From the NCBI RefSeq assembly GCF_006334915.2, contig NZ_VDMA02000006.1:372001-436000 (forward strand): DNA of 64,000 bases, given 5' to 3'. This document shows, in pieces, positions 16,915 to 24,911 of the stretch. The DNA is from Microbispora catharanthi. Its GTDB lineage: Bacteria > Actinomycetota > Actinomycetes > Streptosporangiales > Streptosporangiaceae. The translations under genes were made by a program, and so were the position numbers. The notes beneath the pieces were generated by a model. That model ran no database searches. It saw only the letters and a program-made list of their open reading frames with translations, and was not told where the DNA came from. How positions within the stretch are numbered: position 1 is the first letter of the stretch; every line of letters begins with the position of its first letter.

Positions 16915-18344
16915 GGCGGCGTTCGCTCCGGTCCCGGCTCACCCTGCTGATCGCGGCGGCGGTCGCCCTGGCCGTCGCGGTGGCGGCGGCCGTGTGCTGG
17001 CTGTTCGTCCGCGGCGAGATGCGCGGCCAGATCGTCGGCTCGATCACGCACCTGCGGCCGCCGGCGCAACAGGTCGGGTTCGCGCTGCGGGACTGCGCCG
17101 GTCAGGGACGCAAGGAGGGCCACCCGCGGCCCGACTGGGACCCCTCCGGGCGCAGCTGGCAGGTCGTCCTGGCGGACGGCTCGGTCTGCGTCGCGTCCGG
17201 ATCGGCGCAGGTGACGCCGACCGCGCGGGAGCGGGTGATGGCCGTCTCCGGCGGCACGCCCGTGCTGCGCGACGCGGTCACCACCGACGGCACCTCCGTG
17301 CTCGTCTACACCTTCAGATATGAGCCTCGTCTCGGCGGCCCGCCGGGCGACGCCGCGCAGTTCCCGGAGCCGCCCCTGCCGCAGGGCCCGGTGACGGTCA
17401 GCGTGTTCCGCTCCACCGCCGAGATGGACCAGACGCTCCGCATCCTCGCCCTCGTCTTCGGCTCGGTCAGCGTGCTCGGCGTGCTCGGCGCCGCCGTGGC
17501 CGGTCTCTGGCTGGCCCGTACGGCGCTGCGCCCGGTGGAGGGGCTGACCCGCGCGGTCGAGCACGTGGCCAGGACCGAGGACCTGCGTGTGACGATCCCG
17601 GTGGAGGGGGAGGACGAGATCGCCCGCCTCAGCCGGTCGTTCAACACCATGACCGCCGCCCTGTCCAGCTCGCAGGAGCGCCAGCGGCGGCTCGTGGCCG
17701 ACGCGGGACACGAGCTGCGCACTCCGCTGACGAGCCTGCGCACCAACATCGACCTGCTGCTGCGCAGCGAGAACACCGGCCGCGCCATCGAGCCCTCGGC
17801 CAAGCGGCGGCTGCTGGCGAACGTCAAGGAGCAGTTCGAGGAGATGTCGAGCCTCATCGGCGACCTGCTGGAGCTGTCGAGGAAGGCGGAGAGCGGCGAG
17901 CTGTCGTCCGACATCGACCTGCACGAGGTGGTGGCGTCGGCGGTCGAGCGGGCCAGGCGGCGCGGCCCCGGGCTGCGCTTCGACGTCGACCTGGAGCCGT
18001 GGCAGGTCCACGGGGACGCCCGGGGCCTGCAGCGGGCCGCGGTGAACGTGCTCGACAACGCCGTGAAGTTCAGCCCGCCCGGGGGGCTGGTGACCGTGCG
18101 GCTCAAGGGCGGCGTGCTGACCGTGCGCGACGAGGGCCCCGGCATCCCCGAGGACGAGCTGCCGCACGTCTTCGAGCGGTTCTGGCGCTCGCCGTCGGCG
18201 CGCAGCCTGCCCGGCTCGGGGCTCGGCCTGTCCATCGTGGCACAGGCCGTACGGGACGCCGGGGGACGGGTCGCGATCGAGAACGCGCCGGGAGGCGGCA
18301 CGCTCGCCACGGTCGAACTCCCCGGCGGCCCGCCCACCGCCTGA
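16911..18344 (+). CDS. Sensor histidine kinase, EnvZ/MprB-like
   Basis: A 477-residue membrane kinase. A first transmembrane helix (about 8-30, [23 protein letters not shown]) and an extracytoplasmic sensor of about 150 residues lead to a second helix (about 183-205, [24 protein letters not shown]). Then come HAMP, the dimerisation domain with His267 in [16 protein letters not shown], and the ATPase domain with [12 protein letters not shown] (N box), [22 protein letters not shown] (G1/F) and [13 protein letters not shown] (G2). The GTG start overlaps the regulator stop by 4 bases. The ligand is unknown. Confidence 0.92.
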   Translation: MRRRSLRSRLTLLIAAAVALAVAVAAAVCWLFVRGEMRGQIVGSITHLRPPAQQVGFALRDCAGQGRKEGHPRPDWDPSGRSWQVVLADGSVCVASGSAQVTPTARERVMAVSGGTPVLRDAVTTDGTSVLVYTFRYEPRLGGPPGDAAQFPEPPLPQGPVTVSVFRSTAEMDQTLRILALVFGSVSVLGVLGAAVAGLWLARTALRPVEGLTRAVEHVARTEDLRVTIPVEGEDEIARLSRSFNTMTAALSSSQERQRRLVADAGHELRTPLTSLRTNIDLLLRSENTGRAIEPSAKRRLLANVKEQFEEMSSLIGDLLELSRKAESGELSSDIDLHEVVASAVERARRRGPGLRFDVDLEPWQVHGDARGLQRAAVNVLDNAVKFSPPGGLVTVRLKGGVLTVRDEGPGIPEDELPHVFERFWRSPSARSLPGSGLGLSIVAQAVRDAGGRVAIENAPGGGTLATVELPGGPPTA

Positions 18345-18532
18345 CCTGCCTGGGCAGGCTCGGGTGCGTGGACGCCGAGGTCCGGCGGGGTCACCGCCGT
18401 CCGGGCGTCCGCGATCGGCCCGGATCCGCAGGTGACGACCACTAGGGTGGTGGGTTAACGCGACGGGAACGACGGATGACGAGATCCCGCTCGCTCCACC
18501 AGGTGCCGAGCCCGTTCGGGAGACGCGACAGG

Positions 18533-19417
18533 ATGACCAGCCCGAAGGCCACCGTCGACGTGGTGGTGCTCACCATGAACGACCGGCCCGAGCCGTTCGA
18601 ACGGGCGATGGAATCCCTTCTGGCCCAGCGGGACGTCGATCTGCGCGTGGTCATCGTCGGCAACGGCGTACAGCCCGATCACGTGCCCGCCGGGGCCCGT
18701 ACGGTGGTCCTGCCCGTCAACGAGGGCATCCCCGCCGGGCGGAACGCCGGCTCCGACGCCCTCGCCGGGCCGGACGCCGGCGAGTTCGTCTTCTTCCTCG
18801 ACAACGACGCCGTCCTGCCTGCCACCGACACCCTCGCCCGGCTCGTCGCCGTCGCCCGCCGCCACACCCGGGCGGCCTACATCCAGCCGCGCATCGCCGA
18901 CCCAGGCACCGGGGTCACGCTGCGCCGGTGGGTGCCCCGCCTGCGCGCCGGCACGGCCACCCGGCCGGGCACCATCACCGTCATGGCCGAAGGCGTCGTC
19001 CTCATCCGCCGCGCCGACTACGAGCAGGCCGGGGGCTGGCCGGGCCACTTCTTCCTCTTCCACGAGGGCATCGACCTGAGCTGGCGGCTGTGGGACCTCG
19101 GGCGCACCGGCTACTACGCGCCGGACGTCGTCATCCACCACCCCGCCACCGACCCCGCGAGGCACGCTCCCTTCTACCGCCTCGTCGCGCGCAACCGCGT
19201 GTGGCTCGCCTACCGCCGGCTGCCCGCCCCGCTCATTCCCGTCTATCTGGCCCTCTGGACCGTGGTCAGCGTCGCGCGGATTCGCTCCCGTGCGAACCTC
19301 GCCGTCTGGTTCCGGGGGCTGCGCGAGGGCCTGAAGGGCGGGCACGGGCAGCGCAGTCCCATGTCCTGGGCCACCGTGGCACGGCTCACCCGCGCGGGCC
19401 GTCCCCCGATCGTCTGA
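18533..19417 (+). CDS. Family 2 glycosyltransferase
   Basis: A 294-residue GT-A type transferase. VDVVVLTMNDRPEPFERAMESLLAQ is the nucleotide-sugar strand, VLPVNEGIPAGRNAGSDAL is the conserved acceptor loop, FFLDNDAVLP holds the metal-binding acidic motif, and FFLFHEGIDLSWRLWDLGRTGYYAPDVVIHHP is the C-terminal signature of rhamnosyl-type GT2 enzymes. A hydrophobic stretch near the end suggests membrane contact. Start 18533 has GGGAG 9 bases upstream; an in-frame ATG at 18476, after a TAGGGT box at 18443, would add 19 basic residues and cannot be excluded. The next genes are also glycosyltransferases. Confidence 0.85.
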   Translation: MTSPKATVDVVVLTMNDRPEPFERAMESLLAQRDVDLRVVIVGNGVQPDHVPAGARTVVLPVNEGIPAGRNAGSDALAGPDAGEFVFFLDNDAVLPATDTLARLVAVARRHTRAAYIQPRIADPGTGVTLRRWVPRLRAGTATRPGTITVMAEGVVLIRRADYEQAGGWPGHFFLFHEGIDLSWRLWDLGRTGYYAPDVVIHHPATDPARHAPFYRLVARNRVWLAYRRLPAPLIPVYLALWTVVSVARIRSRANLAVWFRGLREGLKGGHGQRSPMSWATVARLTRAGRPPIV

Positions 19418-19506
19418 CCGGAGCCTCTCGGGAGCGTTCTCGCGTTCTCATCCGGGGTTAATGAACGCCTCAGGGCCGTCCCATTCCGGCCCGCGAGCGT
19501 GGGCCC

Positions 19507-19608
19507 ATGAGCGAGCGACTCAACAGGCACAGCGCGGTTTGCACCGGCGTCATCGGCGCGCCTCCGGCGCGACGCCACTCCGAGCCGTCGGGCGAGGAGG
19601 CGGCATGA
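19507..19608 (+). CDS. Coupled mini-ORF 1 (33 residues), diverged copy
   Basis: This short frame begins MSERLNRHSAVC and ends HSEPSGEEAA. Start and end match the two mini-ORFs that follow, while the middle is different. Its TGA overlaps the ATG of mini-ORF 2 (ATGA at 19605-19608). The ribosome site before its own ATG is weak. No known family. Together the three frames form a stop/start ladder leading into the glycosyltransferase gene at 19765. It may be a leader peptide or merely a repeat that carries a ribosome site; see findings. Confidence 0.5.
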   Translation: MSERLNRHSAVCTGVIGAPPARRHSEPSGEEAA

Positions 19609-19688
19609 GCGAGCGAAGCGAGCGAATCGGTAAGCACAGTGCAATTTGCGAATGCAACTCCGAGCCGTCGGGCGAGGAGGCGGCATGA
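19605..19688 (+). CDS. Coupled mini-ORF 2 (27 residues)
   Basis: The frame reads MSERSERIGKHSAIC...SEPSGEEAA and is preceded by GAGGAGG 5 bases before the ATG. Its TGA overlaps the ATG of mini-ORF 3. It contains two cysteines (ICEC). The sequence is identical to mini-ORF 3 at the protein level, because the two are the 80-base tandem repeat read in phase with its own start. No function is known to me. Confidence 0.5.
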   Translation: MSERSERIGKHSAICECNSEPSGEEAA

Positions 19689-19764
19689 GCGAGCGAAGCG
19701 AGCGAATCGGTAAGCACAGTGCAATTTGCGAATGCAACTCCGAGCCGTCAGGCGAGGAGGCGGC
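19605..19764 (+). repeat. 80-bp tandem direct repeat, two near-perfect copies
   Basis: Units 19605-19684 and 19685-19764 differ at a single base (G/A in the GTCGGGCG/GTCAGGCG segment). A further 24 bases of the unit precede the first copy (19581-19604). Each unit carries GAGGAGGCGGCATGAGCGAG, i.e. a ribosome site plus start codon. The 80-base unit length equals an 84-base ORF minus the 4-base ATGA overlap, so the repeat preserves coupling although it is not a multiple of three. Confidence 0.9.
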
Positions 19765-19768
19765 ATGA
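19685..19768 (+). CDS. Coupled mini-ORF 3 (27 residues)
   Basis: Same peptide as mini-ORF 2. Its TGA overlaps the ATG of the glycosyltransferase gene (ATGA at 19765-19768), and GAGGAGG before that ATG lies inside its last codons. Ribosomes finishing this frame would be positioned to restart on the glycosyltransferase. Confidence 0.5.
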   Translation: MSERSERIGKHSAICECNSEPSGEEAA

Positions 19769-20937
19769 GCATGACGATGGTTTCCGGGCCGGCGGCGGGG
19801 GCGTCCCGCAGGACCCGCCTGGTCGAGGTTGTCGTCCCGGTGTACAACGAGGAGCGCGTCCTGGCCGCGAGCGTGGAGCGGCTGCACGCCTACCTGAGCG
19901 GCGACTTCCCGTACGGCTTCCGCGTGACGATCGCCGACAACGCGAGCACGGACGGCACGTGGACGATCGCCCGGCGGCTGGCCCGGGAGCTGCCGGGGGT
20001 GCGGGCCGTCCACCTCGACCAGAAGGGCCGGGGCCGGGCGCTGCGGCGGGTGTGGGAGTCCAGCGACGCCGACGTGGTCGGCTACATGGACGTGGACCTG
20101 TCGACCGACCTGGACGCGTTCCTCCCCCTGATCGCGCCGCTGATGACCGGCCACAGCGACCTGGCGATCGGGACCCGCCTGTCCCCGTGGTCCAACGTGG
20201 TGCGCGGCCCGAAGCGGGAGGTCGTCTCCAGGTCGTACAACCTGCTGCTGCGCTCGCTCATGGGGGCGCGCTTCTCCGACGCGCAGTGCGGTTTCAAGGC
20301 GGCCCGCACCGAGGTCGTGCAGGCCCTGCTGCCCGCCGTCAAGGACGAGGCGTGGTTCTTCGACACCGAGCTGCTGCTGCTGGCCGAGCAGCACGGGCTG
20401 CGCATCCACGAGGTGCCGGTCGACTGGGTGGACGATCCCGACAGCCGGGTGGACATCGTCAGGACGGCCGTGGACGACCTCAGGGGCATGTGGCGGGTCG
20501 CCCGGGGGAGCCTCGCGGCCCCCGCGGCACCGCCGTCCCGGACGTCGGTGCGCACGCAGATCCCGGTCTTCGCGGTGATCGGGGCGATCAGCACGGTGGC
20601 GCACCTGGCGCTGTTCTGGATGCTGCGCTCGGTGCTGCCGCCCGTGGCGGCCAACGCGATCGCGCTGTTGGTCACCGCCGTCGCCAACACCGCGGCCAAC
20701 CGCCGCTTCACCTTCGGCGTGCGGGGCCGGGCGGGCGCTCTGCGGCATCACCTCGGCGGGCTCGTCGCCTTCGTCGCCGGGCTCGCGCTGACCAGCGGGG
20801 GCCTGGCCGCGCTGCCCGGCGGCGCGTCACGGGCGGCCGAGCTCGCCGCCGTCGTCGTGGCGAACGGCCTGGCCACCCTGCTGCGCTTCCTGCTCCTGCG
20901 ATCCTGGGTCTTCGCGCCCCGGAAGGACTCCCGATGA
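19765..20937 (+). CDS. Polyprenyl-phosphate glycosyltransferase fused to a GtrA-like membrane domain
   Basis: A 390-residue protein. Residues about 18-250 are a dolichol-phosphate-mannose-synthase-like GT2 domain: VEVVVPVYNEERVLAASVERL, IADNASTDGTW, YMDVDLSTDLD (DxD-type metal motif), GTRLSPWSNVVRGPKREVVSRSYN and the GFKAAR segment. Residues about 265-385 are a GtrA-type domain with four predicted helices (VFAVIGAISTVAHLALFWML, ANAIALLVTAVANTAANRRFTF and two more). Such proteins load a sugar onto undecaprenyl phosphate and help flip it for surface glycosylation. ATG 19765 is coupled to the mini-ORF ladder, and the stop overlaps the next gene (ATGA), which is the likely sugar-using transferase. 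Confidence 0.88.
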   Translation: MSMTMVSGPAAGASRRTRLVEVVVPVYNEERVLAASVERLHAYLSGDFPYGFRVTIADNASTDGTWTIARRLARELPGVRAVHLDQKGRGRALRRVWESSDADVVGYMDVDLSTDLDAFLPLIAPLMTGHSDLAIGTRLSPWSNVVRGPKREVVSRSYNLLLRSLMGARFSDAQCGFKAARTEVVQALLPAVKDEAWFFDTELLLLAEQHGLRIHEVPVDWVDDPDSRVDIVRTAVDDLRGMWRVARGSLAAPAAPPSRTSVRTQIPVFAVIGAISTVAHLALFWMLRSVLPPVAANAIALLVTAVANTAANRRFTFGVRGRAGALRHHLGGLVAFVAGLALTSGGLAALPGGASRAAELAAVVVANGLATLLRFLLLRSWVFAPRKDSR

Positions 20938-23015
20938 CCCTCGTCGCCGCCGTGACTCAGACAAGCCACCGGGCCGCGGCGGACAGGGTGACCCCGCTCC
21001 TGCGCTGGGGGAAGTGGGCCGTCCTCGTCCTCGCCGCCGTGCTCTACACGTGGGCGCTCGGCCGCAACGGGTACGCCAACGACTACTACGCCGCCGCGAT
21101 CTACTCCGGCACGAAGAGCTGGAAGGCGTTCTTCTTCGGCGCGCTCGACGCCGGGTCGTACATCACGGTCGACAAGCCGCCCTTCGCGCTGTGGGTGATG
21201 GGCCTGCCGGCCCGGATCTTCGGGTTCGGCACGTGGAGCATGCTGCTGCCGCAGGCGGCGGCCGGCGTGGCGTCGGTCGCCCTGGTCCACTCCGCCGTAC
21301 GGCGGGCGCTGCGCGGGCTCGACGCCCGTGCGGCCGGGGCCGCGGCCCTGCTGGCGGCGCTCGTCATGACGCTGACCCCCATCACCGTGGCCATCAACAG
21401 GGACAACAACCCGGACACCGTCCTGGTGCTGCTGCTGGTCGCGGCCGGATGGTTCTGCCTGGAGGCGATCCGCACCGGGCGCCTGCGCACGCTGCTGGTC
21501 ACCGCCGTGCTGGTGGGTCTCGCCTTCAACACCAAGATGCTCCAGGCGTACCTCGTGCTGCCGGCGTTCGCGCTGACCTTTCTCTACGCCGCGCCGGGGG
21601 CGTTCGTACGCCGGATCGGGCGCCTCCTGGCCGCCGGGGCGGTCCTCGTGGTCACCAGCGCGTGGTGGATGGTCGTGGTCGACCGGTGGCCCGCGTCCTC
21701 GCGGCCGTACATCGGCGGCAGCACGGACAACACCGTCTGGGACCTGGTGATCGGTTACAACGGCCTGGGCCGGATCTTCGGCGGCGCGGGCAACGGCGGC
21801 GGCCCGGGACGACTTCCCGCCGACGCCCCGGAAGGCGTGACACGCGCCTTCGGCGGCGGCATGGGCGGTGGCGCTGGCGGCGGCGCTGGTGGCGGATTCG
21901 GCGGCGCGTCCGGCGCGGGCAGGCTGTTCAACGACGTCATGGCCGGGCAGATCTCCTGGCTGCTCCCGTTCGCCGCCGTGGCCCTCGTCTGCGGCCTCGT
22001 CCTGGTCGCCAGACCGGGCCCCGGGCCGTCGAAGGGGACCGCGAGGAACGCGGTGCGCGCGTCGCTGCTGGTGTGGGGCGGCTGGCTCGTCGTGCACTAC
22101 GCCGTCTTCAGCTTCTCCAGCGGCACCTTCCACCCGTACTACACGACCGCGATGGCCCCCGCGGTCGCCGCGCTGACCGGCATCGGCGGCGTGCTGATGT
22201 GGCGGGCGGCACGCGCCTCGGCCGCCTGGCGGCTGATCCTGGCCGCCGCGGTCGCCGTGACCGGGGCCTGGTCGTTCGTCGTGCTGCGCCGTACGCCGGA
22301 GTTCGTGCCGTGGCTCGCCTGGGCCGTCGCGGGCGGCACGGTGGTCGCGGCGCTCGCCCTGGCGGCCACGCCGCTCGCGGGCCGCGGCACGGGGCGTGGC
22401 GGCCCGGCCGGGCGTGGGGGCCGGGCGGCCGCGCGGATCACGGCGGTGGCGCTCGCCGCGGCGGTCGCGGCCGGGCTGGCCGGTCCGGCGGCGTACGCGG
22501 TGACGCCGCTGGGCACGGCGGTGAACGGCACCAACCCCACGGCGGGGCCGTCGCAGGGCATGGGAGGACCGTTCGGCCGCGGCGGCTTCGGCGGCTTCGG
22601 CGGCCCCGGCGGGCGGCAGGGCGGACGCGGCATGCGCGGGCCCGGCGGCCAGGTGGACGCCGCGATGGCGGCCTACCTGAAGCGGAACAAGGGCGGCGCC
22701 ACCTGGCTGGTGGCGGTGGACAGCGCGCAGAGCGCGTCGTCGCTCATCCTGTCCACCGGCGAGCCGGTCATCGCGATGGGCGGGTTCACCGGGTCGGACC
22801 CGGCGATGACGGTCGACAAGCTGCAGCGGTACGTCGCCGAGGGGAGGCTCACGTACATCCTGATCGGCGACGGCGGTTTCGGACCCTCCCGGGGCGCGAG
22901 CTCGGAGGTCACCGAATGGGTGAAGGCGCACGGCACGCAGGTCGAGCCCGCGGAGTACGGGGGCACGGACAGCGGCGCGGACGGCGGTGGGTCCTCGCTG
23001 TACAAGCTGGGCTGA
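20934..23015 (+). CDS. Family 39 (PMT/ArnT-like) membrane glycosyltransferase
   Basis: A 693-residue polytopic protein. The N-terminal part has GYANDYYAAAIYSGTKSWKAF and ITVDKPPFALWVMGL, the characteristic loop of PMT_2/ArnT-like transferases that use polyprenyl-phosphate sugars, followed by about ten hydrophobic helices. Two extended glycine-rich loops (about residues 285-325 with MGGGAGGGAGGGFGG, and about 540-570 with GPFGRGGFGGFGGPGG) are unusual. After the last helix a soluble C-terminal domain (about 120 residues, TWLVAVDSAQSASSLILSTGEPVIAMGGFTG) ends the protein, as in other actinobacterial members. Translationally coupled to the upstream sugar-phosphate synthase, suggesting a two-gene protein or surface glycosylation route. 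Confidence 0.88.
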   Translation: MTLVAAVTQTSHRAAADRVTPLLRWGKWAVLVLAAVLYTWALGRNGYANDYYAAAIYSGTKSWKAFFFGALDAGSYITVDKPPFALWVMGLPARIFGFGTWSMLLPQAAAGVASVALVHSAVRRALRGLDARAAGAAALLAALVMTLTPITVAINRDNNPDTVLVLLLVAAGWFCLEAIRTGRLRTLLVTAVLVGLAFNTKMLQAYLVLPAFALTFLYAAPGAFVRRIGRLLAAGAVLVVTSAWWMVVVDRWPASSRPYIGGSTDNTVWDLVIGYNGLGRIFGGAGNGGGPGRLPADAPEGVTRAFGGGMGGGAGGGAGGGFGGASGAGRLFNDVMAGQISWLLPFAAVALVCGLVLVARPGPGPSKGTARNAVRASLLVWGGWLVVHYAVFSFSSGTFHPYYTTAMAPAVAALTGIGGVLMWRAARASAAWRLILAAAVAVTGAWSFVVLRRTPEFVPWLAWAVAGGTVVAALALAATPLAGRGTGRGGPAGRGGRAAARITAVALAAAVAAGLAGPAAYAVTPLGTAVNGTNPTAGPSQGMGGPFGRGGFGGFGGPGGRQGGRGMRGPGGQVDAAMAAYLKRNKGGATWLVAVDSAQSASSLILSTGEPVIAMGGFTGSDPAMTVDKLQRYVAEGRLTYILIGDGGFGPSRGASSEVTEWVKAHGTQVEPAEYGGTDSGADGGGSSLYKLG

Positions 23016-23019
23016 CGGC

Positions 23020-23044
23020 GTTCGGCCGCCTCCTCAGCGGGTAC
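23020..23044 (+). promoter_or_regulatory. Sigma-B-like promoter of ferritin-like gene
   Basis: GTTC at 23020-23023 and GGGTAC at 23039-23044, with a 15-base spacer. This matches the GNTT-N14-16-GGGTAC pattern of actinobacterial general-stress sigma factors. It ends 37 bases before the ATG. Stress control of a ferritin-like protein is plausible, but this is a pattern match only. Confidence 0.45.
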
Positions 23045-23081
23045 GTGATGGGACTTGCGACCGACGAAAGGACGACCCCAC

Positions 23082-23498
23082 ATGGACACCGAGGGCTTCA
23101 TCGCCCTGCTCAACGAGGACCTGGAGAGCGAGTACCGCTCGATCGTGCAGTACGTGCAGCACACGGCCACGATCAAGGGCGCGCAGTACCTGTCGATCAT
23201 CGAGGAGCTCAAGCAGCACCTCGGCCAGGAACTCGACCACGCGAGCACGCTGGCCGAGCAGATCGACTTCCTCGGCGGCGTCCCGAGCGTCCGCGTTCCC
23301 GAGGTGCCGGTGGCGACCGACGGCGCCGACGCCCTCCGGCTCGACCTGGAGTTGGAGCAGGAGCAGCTGCGCCGCTACCGCGAGCGTGTGGAGCAGGCCC
23401 AGGAACTCGGCCTGAGCGACGTGGCCGAGGCGCTGCGCCCGCTGCTGCAGCAGACCCAGGACCACGTCATGGACCTGCAGACCGCCCTGGGGAAGTGA
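23082..23498 (+). CDS. Ferritin-like / bacterioferritin-type four-helix protein
   Basis: A 138-residue all-helical protein (MDTEGFIALLNEDLESEYRS, VQYVQHTATIKGAQYLSIIEELKQHLGQELDHASTLAEQ, then DLELEQEQLRRYRERVEQAQ and LLQQTQDHVMDL). The spaced Glu and E-x-x-H type residues (LESEY, QELDHA, LELEQE, TQDHV) match the diiron ligands of ferritin/bacterioferritin-like proteins. The length is shorter than classical bacterioferritin (about 155), so a Dps-like or other ferritin-like role is possible. ATG 23082 has AAAGGACG upstream. A perfect 16-bp terminator follows. Confidence 0.8.
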   Translation: MDTEGFIALLNEDLESEYRSIVQYVQHTATIKGAQYLSIIEELKQHLGQELDHASTLAEQIDFLGGVPSVRVPEVPVATDGADALRLDLELEQEQLRRYRERVEQAQELGLSDVAEALRPLLQQTQDHVMDLQTALGK

Positions 23499-23521
23499 CG
23501 GACGGCCACAGGTGGAGTGAG

Positions 23522-23560
23522 GCGGGACGTCGCGGCCGGTGCCGGGCCGCGACGTCCCGC
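23522..23560. terminator. Bidirectional hairpin terminator
   Basis: A perfect 16-bp stem (23522-23537 with 23545-23560) and 7-base loop between the ferritin-like gene (+) and the regulator gene (-). There is no T tract, as is usual in actinobacteria. Confidence 0.8.
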
Positions 23561-23741
23561 ATGCGGGTGCCGAGGAGGACGAGCGCAACCGGCCGCCACC
23601 GCCGCCAGGGACGACCACGACGCCCGATGCGGGCCCATGAACAAGTCCCGCTGAGCGAATACCCATCGGGCGTTGTGGGTGGCCCAGCTCGAGCCACAGG
23701 CCCCGTCGGCGGCACCTCGCCGTGATCGTACGGCGGGCGGA

Positions 23742-24587
23742 TCAGCGCGGCCTGGCGTAGTCGTCGAGGGCGCGCACGATCAGCGCCCTCGCGTCGTCGC
23801 GGAAGGCCGCCACCTCGCAGAACTCCTCGAACGCCTGGGCGTAGAAGGCGACGTCCTCGGCGTCGCGAAGCAGCAGGTCCCTGGTTCTGGTCGCCACCCC
23901 GACCAAGCGGTCGTCGTAGATCCAGAACGAGTTCATCAGGGCGGACGGCAACTGCGCCTCGAACGGCAGCAGCCCGAACTCCACGTTCGGCAGCGTGGTC
24001 ACCGCGATCAGCCGGTCGAGCTGGCCGCGCATCACGTCCGGCGGCGCGAGCCGATAACGCAGCACCGCCTCCGGCATGACGAACCGGAACCGCCGCGCCG
24101 GGTCGTACAGGATCTCCTGGCGCCGCATGCGGACGCGGATGGCGTCGTCCACGTCGTCGGTGGACTCATGCACCCGCCTGACCTTGCCGAAGATGTGCCT
24201 GGCGTACTCGGTGGTCTGCAGCAGGCCGATCACCACGCCCGGCTCGAAGGCCCGGAACAGCCGCGTGCGCGTCTCCAGGTCGCGGACGTCCTCCTGCAGC
24301 GCGGCCAGGCCGTTCCTGTGCCGCTGCCGCCAGGAATCCTGCCGCTCCAGCAGGCCGGCCGCCTGCCGGATCAGGCCGTCGATCGTCTGCGGGTCGGCGT
24401 CCAAGGCCTTCCCCCATAGGGCCACGTCGTCCTCGGTGGCGGTCTGGCGGGCGTTCTCGATCCGCGAGACCTTCGACGGCTGCCAGCGCAGCCGCTCCGC
24501 GAGGTCCTTCCCGGACAGGCGGGAGTTCTCCCGCAACCGGCGTAGCTGGGCTCCCAGGTCCATGCGGGCCTGATGGAAACCGCTCAT
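23742..24587 (-). CDS. XRE-type helix-turn-helix regulator with DUF5753 domain
   Basis: A 281-residue protein. The N-terminal helix-turn-helix (about 10-65, LGAQLRRLRENSRLSGKDLAERLRWQPSKVSRIENARQTAT) is followed by a DUF5753 domain (about 90-275), recognisable from FEPGVVIGLLQTTEYAR, VRMRRQEILYDP, AVLRYRLAPPDVMRGQLDRL and NSFWIYDDRLV. Such regulators occur in dozens of copies in Streptomyces-like genomes, usually beside a tiny acidic partner, and influence development and antibiotic production. The start is ATG 24587 with GGAGG 6 bases upstream. The small gene at 24655-24870 precedes it on the same strand. Confidence 0.9.
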   Translation of the reverse strand: MSGFHQARMDLGAQLRRLRENSRLSGKDLAERLRWQPSKVSRIENARQTATEDDVALWGKALDADPQTIDGLIRQAAGLLERQDSWRQRHRNGLAALQEDVRDLETRTRLFRAFEPGVVIGLLQTTEYARHIFGKVRRVHESTDDVDDAIRVRMRRQEILYDPARRFRFVMPEAVLRYRLAPPDVMRGQLDRLIAVTTLPNVEFGLLPFEAQLPSALMNSFWIYDDRLVGVATRTRDLLLRDAEDVAFYAQAFEEFCEVAAFRDDARALIVRALDDYARPR

Positions 24588-24654
24588 GCCCACCTCCGGC
24601 CGTGGTGCGGACCAAGGTAGACCCGGCACGCCGGATCACGCCAGAGGGCGGCCA

Positions 24655-24870
24655 TCAGTCGTGATCAGGCAAGACCCGCCGGGCGATCTCGACGAGGAGT
24701 TCCCTCGGCACCTCGACCGCGGTCTCCCCGTCGAGCACATGGCGCAGGTCGGCGCGGGCCTCGCGGTCCACGACCTCCAGGCCCTGGACGACTATCGTGC
24801 CGCGGTCGGTCTCGTAGAGGGAGGGGCAGGCCCCCGCCTCCGACGTGGAGCCGAGAAAGCGCAATCGCAT
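24655..24870 (-). CDS. Small partner protein of the DUF5753 regulator
   Basis: A 71-residue protein beginning MRLRFLGSTSEAGACPSLYETDRG and continuing TIVVQGLEVVDREARADL, with acidic C-terminal half (ETAVEVPRELLVEIARRVLPDHD). Small proteins of the form MRL-FLG...SPTLYATDRG-Y-VQG recur next to helix-turn-helix/DUF5753 genes in actinobacteria; this is from memory of the family and not a search. GAGAAGGAC before ATG 24870 is a good ribosome site. The gap to the regulator is 67 bases, so both are probably co-transcribed. Role unknown; an antitoxin- or anti-activator-like role is a guess. Confidence 0.75.
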   Translation of the reverse strand: MRLRFLGSTSEAGACPSLYETDRGTIVVQGLEVVDREARADLRHVLDGETAVEVPRELLVEIARRVLPDHD

Positions 24871-24911
24871 GTCCTTCTCTCCCGATTGGCGGCGATCGGG
24901 CGCAATCCTAG

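Noticed and set aside
19461-19688. 75-codon frame reading into mini-ORF 2 from ATG 19461
   Set aside because: It merely shares frame with mini-ORF 2; its first 48 residues are Arg/His-rich and do not recur, whereas the MSER...GEEAA unit repeats.
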